A stretch of DNA of 64,000 nucleotides, from assembly GCA_032718475.1 (NCBI GenBank), contig JAUCBJ010001088.1, positions 85,581 through 149,580 on the forward strand. Direction: 5' to 3'. A program made the position numbers and the translations under genes. Numbering within the stretch: the stretch's first letter is position 1; every line of letters starts with the position of its first letter. A model generated the notes under the pieces. The model had not been told where the DNA came from and made no database searches. It was given only the letters and a program-made list of their open reading frames with translations. Below are positions 59,680 through 64,000 of the stretch, piece after piece. This stretch comes from Nemertoderma westbladi (lineage: Eukaryota > Xenacoelomorpha > Nemertodermatida > Nemertodermatidae).

Positions 59680-59925
59680 CATATCAGCTCATATCAGTTG
59701 TCCCCAGCTCCCATTAGTTGTCCCCCAACTCATTTCAGATTTCTTGTAATATTGTAATGTGGTGGATGTTTCAAAATTTTCTGCCACGCCCACTTTTTGT
59801 AGTAGCATTTAAAATAATATTTTAGATGATAACACTCAATAGTTTAACCACTTAAAAACAATAACATGATATCAACACTAAATAATTAATATTGATTTAG
59901 TACATAAATGTATTAATCTTATGTT
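59680..59925 (+). pseudogene. Intron-1 copy lacking the 6.9-kb transposon cluster
   Basis: Bases 59680-59785 match 6021-6122 and, without a gap, 59786-59900 match 13014-13120 of the gene's first intron (GCCCACTTTTTG-AGTAGCAT, AGATGATAACACT-AATA). What is 6.9 kb apart in the gene is contiguous here. A TTTTATATCCACAG acceptor-like sequence follows at 59947-59960, but no homologous exon. Confidence 0.75.
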
Positions 59926-60080
59926 ATATTAAATTATTATTATTATTTTATATCCACAGTATTGAATCGCAAACTTTCAACATTAAACTCAGATTCACCT
60001 GTAATGATTGGACTGGAAGGATAAAGTAACGAACATTATTTATTATACTATATTTAAATGCGTGATCCACGAAAATTAGA

Positions 60081-63000
60081 AGGATCTTACCTACAACCCT
60101 GCCACTATAATACCAGTACTCCAGGCCTTCGGTAAGTATCCAATTAGAAGGATCTTACCTACAACCCTGCCACTTGTACAGGTACTATAATACCAGTAGT
60201 CCAGGCCTTCGGTAAGTATCCAATTAGAAGGATCTTACCTACAACCCTACCACTTGTACAGGTACTATAATACCAGTAGTCCAGGCCTTCGATAAGTATC
60301 CAATTAGAAGGATCTTACCTACAACCCTGCCTCTTGTACAGGTACTATAATACCAGTAGTCCAGGCCTTCGGTAGGTATCCAATTAGAAGGATCTTACCT
60401 ACAACCCTACCACTTGTACAGGTACTATAATACCAGTAGTCCAGGCCTTCGATAAGTATCCAATTAGAAGGATCTTACCTACAACCCTGCCTCTTGTACA
60501 GGTACTATAATACCAGTAGTCCAGGCCTTCGGTAGGTATCCAATTAGAAGGATCTTACCTACTACCCTGCCTCTTGTACAGGTACTATAATACCAGTAGT
60601 CCAGGCCTTCGGTAAGTCCAATTAGAAGGATCTTACCTACAACCTTGCCTCTTGTACAGGTACTATAATACCAGTAGTCCAGGCCTTCGGTAAGTATCCA
60701 ATTAGAAGGATCTTACCTACAACCCTGCCACTTGTACAGGTACTATAATACCAGTAGTCCAGGCCTTCGGTAAGTATCCAATTAGAAGGATCTTACCTAC
60801 AACCCTGCCCCTTGTACAGGTACTACTGTATAATACCAGTAGTCCAGGCCTTCGGTAAGTATCCAATTAGAAGGATCTTACCTACAACCCTACCACTTGT
60901 ACAGGTACTATAATACCAGTAGTCCAGGCCTTCGGTAAGTATCCTATTAGAAGGATCTTACCTACAACCCTGCCTCTTGTACAGGTACTATAGTACCAGT
61001 AGTCCTGGCCTTCGGTAAGTATCCAATTAGAAGGATCTTACCTACTACCCTGCCACTTGTACAGGTACTATAATACCAGTAGTCCTGGCCTTCGGTAAGT
61101 ATCCAATTAGAAGGATCTTACCTACTACCCTGCCACTTGTACAGGTACTAAAATACCAGTAGTCCAGGCCTTTGGTAAGTATTCAATTAGAAGGATCTTA
61201 CCTACAACCCTGCCACTTGTACAGGTACTAAAATACCAGTAGTCCAGGCCTTCGGTAAGTATCCAATTAGAAGGATCTTACCTACAACCCTGCCACTTGT
61301 ACAGGTACTATATTACCAGTAGTCCAGGCCTTCGGTAAGTATCCTATTAGAAGGATCTTACTTACAACCCTGCCACTTGTACAGGTACTAAAATACCAGT
61401 AGTCCAGGCCTTCGGTAAGTATCCAATTAGAAGGATCTTACCTACAACCATGCCACTTGTAAAGGTACTATAATACCAGTAGTCCAGGCCTTCGGTAAGT
61501 ATCCAATTAGAAGGATCTTACCTACAACCCTGCCTCTTGTACAGGTACTATAATACCAGTAGTCCAGGCCTTTGGTAAGTATTCAATTAGAAGGATCTTA
61601 CCTACAACCCTGCCACTTGTACAGGTACTAAAATACCAGTAGTCCAGGCCTTCGGTAAGTATCCAATTAGAAGGATCTTACCTACAACCCTGCCACTTGT
61701 ACAGGTACTATATTACCAGTAGTCCAGGCCTTCGGTAAGTATCCTATTAGAAGGATCTTACTTACAACCCTGCCACTTGTACAGGTACTAAAATACCAGT
61801 AGTCCAGGCCTTCGGTAAGTATCCAATTAGAAGGATCTTACCTACAACCATGCCACTTGTAAAGGTACTATAATACCAGTAGTCCAGGCCTTCGGTAAGT
61901 ATCCAATTAGAAGGATCTTACCTACAACCCTGCCTCTTGTACAGGTACTATAATACCAGTAGTCCAGGCCTTCGGTAAGTATCCAATTAGAAGGATCTTA
62001 CCTGCAACCCTGCCACTTGTACAGGTACTATAATACCAGTAGTCCAGGCCTTCGGTAAGTATCCAATTAGAAGGATCTTACCTACAACCCTGCCTCTTGT
62101 ACAGGTACTATAATACCAGTAGTCCAGGACTTCGGTAAGTATCCAATTAGAAGGATCTTACCTACAACCCTGCCTCTTGTACAGGTACTATAATACCAGT
62201 AGTCCAGGACTTCGGTAAGTATCCAATTAGAAGGATCTTACTTACTACCCTGCCTCTTGTACAGGTACTATAATACCAGTAGTCCAGGCCTTCGGTAAGT
62301 ATCCAATTAGAAGGATCTTACCTACAACCCTGTCACTTGTACAGGTACTATAATACCAGTAGTCCAGGCCTTCGGTAAGTATCCAATTAGAAGGATCTTA
62401 CCTACAACCCTGTCACTTGTACAGGTACTATAATACCAGTAGTCCAGGCTTTCGGTAAGTATCCAATTAGAAGGATCTTACCTACAACCTTGCCTCTTGT
62501 ACAGGTACTATAATACCAGTAGTCCAGGCTTTCGGTAAGTATCCAATTAGAAGGATCTTACCTACAACCTTGCCTCTTGTACAGGTACTATAATACCAGT
62601 AGTCCAGGCCTTTGGTAAGTATCCAATTAGAAGGATCTTACTTACTACCCTGCGTCTTGTACAGGTACTATAATACCAGTAGTCCAGGCTTTCGGTAAGT
62701 ATCCAATTAGAAGGATCTTACCTACAACCTTGCCACTTATACAGGTACTATAATACCAGTAGTCCAGGACTTCGGTAAGTATCCAATTAGAAGGATCTTA
62801 CTTACTACCCTGCGTCTTGTACAGGTACTATAATACCAGTAGTCCAGGCCTTCGGTAAGTATCCAATTAGAAGGATCTTACCTACAACCCTGCCACTTAT
62901 ACAGGTACTATAATACCAGTAGTCCATGCCTTCGGTAAGTATCCAATTAGAAGGATCTTACCTACTACCCTGCCACTTGTACAGATAAGTGTACTATAAT

Positions 63001-63316
63001 ACCAGTAGTCCAGGCCTTCGGTAAGTATCCAATTAGAATGATCTTACCTACAACCCTGCCACTTATACAGGTACTATAATACCAGTAGTCCATGCCTTTG
63101 GTAAGTATCCAATTAGAAGGATCTTACCTACTACCCTGCCACTTGTACAGATAGGTGTACTATAATACCAGTAGTCCAGGCCTTCGGTAAGTATCCTATT
63201 AGAAGGATCTTACCTACTACCCTGCCACTTGTACAGGTACTATAATACCAGTAGTCCAGGCCTTCGGTAAGTATCCAATTAGAAGGATCTTACCTACTAC
63301 CCTGCCTCTTGTACAG
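60081..63316 (+). repeat. 80-bp satellite with built-in splice-like signals (~40 units)
   Basis: The period is exactly 80 bp over long stretches (for example AAGGATCTTA at 61031, 61111, 61191). Each unit holds GGTAAGTATCC, CTTACCTAC, a pyrimidine-rich CCCTGCCTCTT and GTACAG. Blocks of several units are themselves duplicated, for example about 61180-61500 against 61580-61900. It lies directly after the intron-1 copy. No long ORF exists through it. Confidence 0.95.
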
Positions 63317-64000
63317 TCCCAATCCCAATAAACATTAACTTGGTCGTTTTGGCGGCCAAAATGACCAAAATCGCCAAAAAAAATGTAGTGTATTTCTATG
63401 GGCTACTTGGTCGTTTTGGCGAAGCGATTTAACTCGACTCAGTCAAGTCCAGACAGCCCGTCTCCTTGGACATCCATTTGGTTGCTCTGACTAAATGTCG
63501 GCTCGCTTTCATTTTTATTATTGACAGATTGTTAACTTACCTGGAGCTGAGACGGGCCTTTCAGTTGTAGTAAAGACCACCCACTGAGGCATTGATACAG
63601 CACAGGCTAATACGTAATAAGGGAGTTAGTTGAATGCGGCTTTGTTAAAAGGAGGACTGGAGGAGTATGTATAATAATCGGATTTTGTGTGTTATTATTA
63701 GATAATCACTTCTCACCTTTTCCTTTGTGTAGCTTCAGTTTAGAGTCATTATGAAATAGCAACGTGTTCTGTATGAAGGCGTCCTAATTATAGTTTTATA
63801 GTTAGAAGCTGGGTCTGTGACAGGGCGAGAGGTAGCTATTAAATAGCGACACTCAGTCTCGAACGAGTTCGGTATACTGATGTAATTCAGATTAGACGGC
63901 GCGGCCTATTTCTAGTAGCTGGGTCTGAATTCGAGGGCGATGTAACTGAAAACATTATAATATCAGGCTCTGTGCTAACAGTCAACAGAGTCGGCATATT
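63317..64000 (+). other. Non-coding stretch to the window end
   Basis: No gene is supported. It starts with a TTGGTCGTTTTGGC word occurring twice (63340 and 63410) plus its inverse GCCAAAATGACCAAAATCGC, giving foldback potential. Farther on, paired AGCTGGGTCTG words (63808 and 63919) suggest an old duplication of about 110 bp. Confidence 0.4.

Noticed and set aside
60081-63316. A CRISPR array, because of regular ~80-bp repeats
   Set aside because: There are no unique spacers between repeats; whole units are tandem copies, and the context is a eukaryotic genome.

Overview
The window is a stretch of a metazoan nuclear genome. It has spliced genes with GT-AG introns, dense families of transposable elements (LINEs, Ty1/copia, BEL/Pao, piggyBac, MITEs, SINEs) and many minisatellite arrays. 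The AT-rich base composition, the common TAGGCCTA-type words, a secreted fibrinogen-related lectin gene, a GalEa-like copia element and a BEL element suggest a marine invertebrate, perhaps an echinoderm, tunicate or hemichordate. The species cannot be fixed from the sequence alone. No bacterial operons, CRISPR arrays or origins are present.

Left part (1-16.7 kb). A composite repeat made of ~147-bp satellite units and a ~0.77-kb direct repeat fills 1-5.08 kb. It is followed by the one well-supported host gene, a four-coding-exon fibrinogen-related protein (5758-15156, +) with a TATA box, signal-peptide exon, short Cys exon, coiled-coil exon and a fibrinogen-like C-terminal exon. Its 7.9-kb first intron holds a 2.5-kb TIR element, a 68-bp minisatellite and an apparently intact piggyBac element with an open 602-aa transposase. 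A small convergent gene (about 16.6 to 16.0 kb, -) tentatively resembles the ciliary protein CFAP90/C5orf49.

Middle part (17-36.5 kb). This is a graveyard of retroelements: LINE fragments at 17.3-18.6, 28.4-29.5 and 30.0-35.2 kb, BEL/Pao pol remnants at 20.8-23.5 kb, a 797-bp MITE with ~125-bp TIRs at 19.2 kb, and a ~40-copy 63-bp array at 25.0-27.5 kb. The module of that array is also found inside a tRNA-derived SINE.

Right part (36.5-64 kb). A retroelement with a CXC-type zinc motif and an unusual reverse transcriptase is interrupted by a full-length 5.18-kb copia element with identical 221-bp LTRs. Further along it is interrupted by two tandem 1.27-kb units carrying regularly spaced X-box-like palindromes. 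A second 63-bp array ending in a SINE head, a Pro/Ser-repeat hypothetical gene (49.1-51.6 kb), a hammerhead ribozyme motif (52969-53014), another LINE (53.2-55.0 kb), MITEs, two 'decapitated' copies of the fibrinogen-gene promoter and a ~3.2-kb, 80-bp satellite complete the window. Each unit of that last satellite contains splice-site-like sequences.

The most noteworthy signals are the hammerhead ribozyme, the X-box-like array, the splice-signal satellite, the SINE-module satellite and the fibrinogen-domain protein lacking the first part of its domain.
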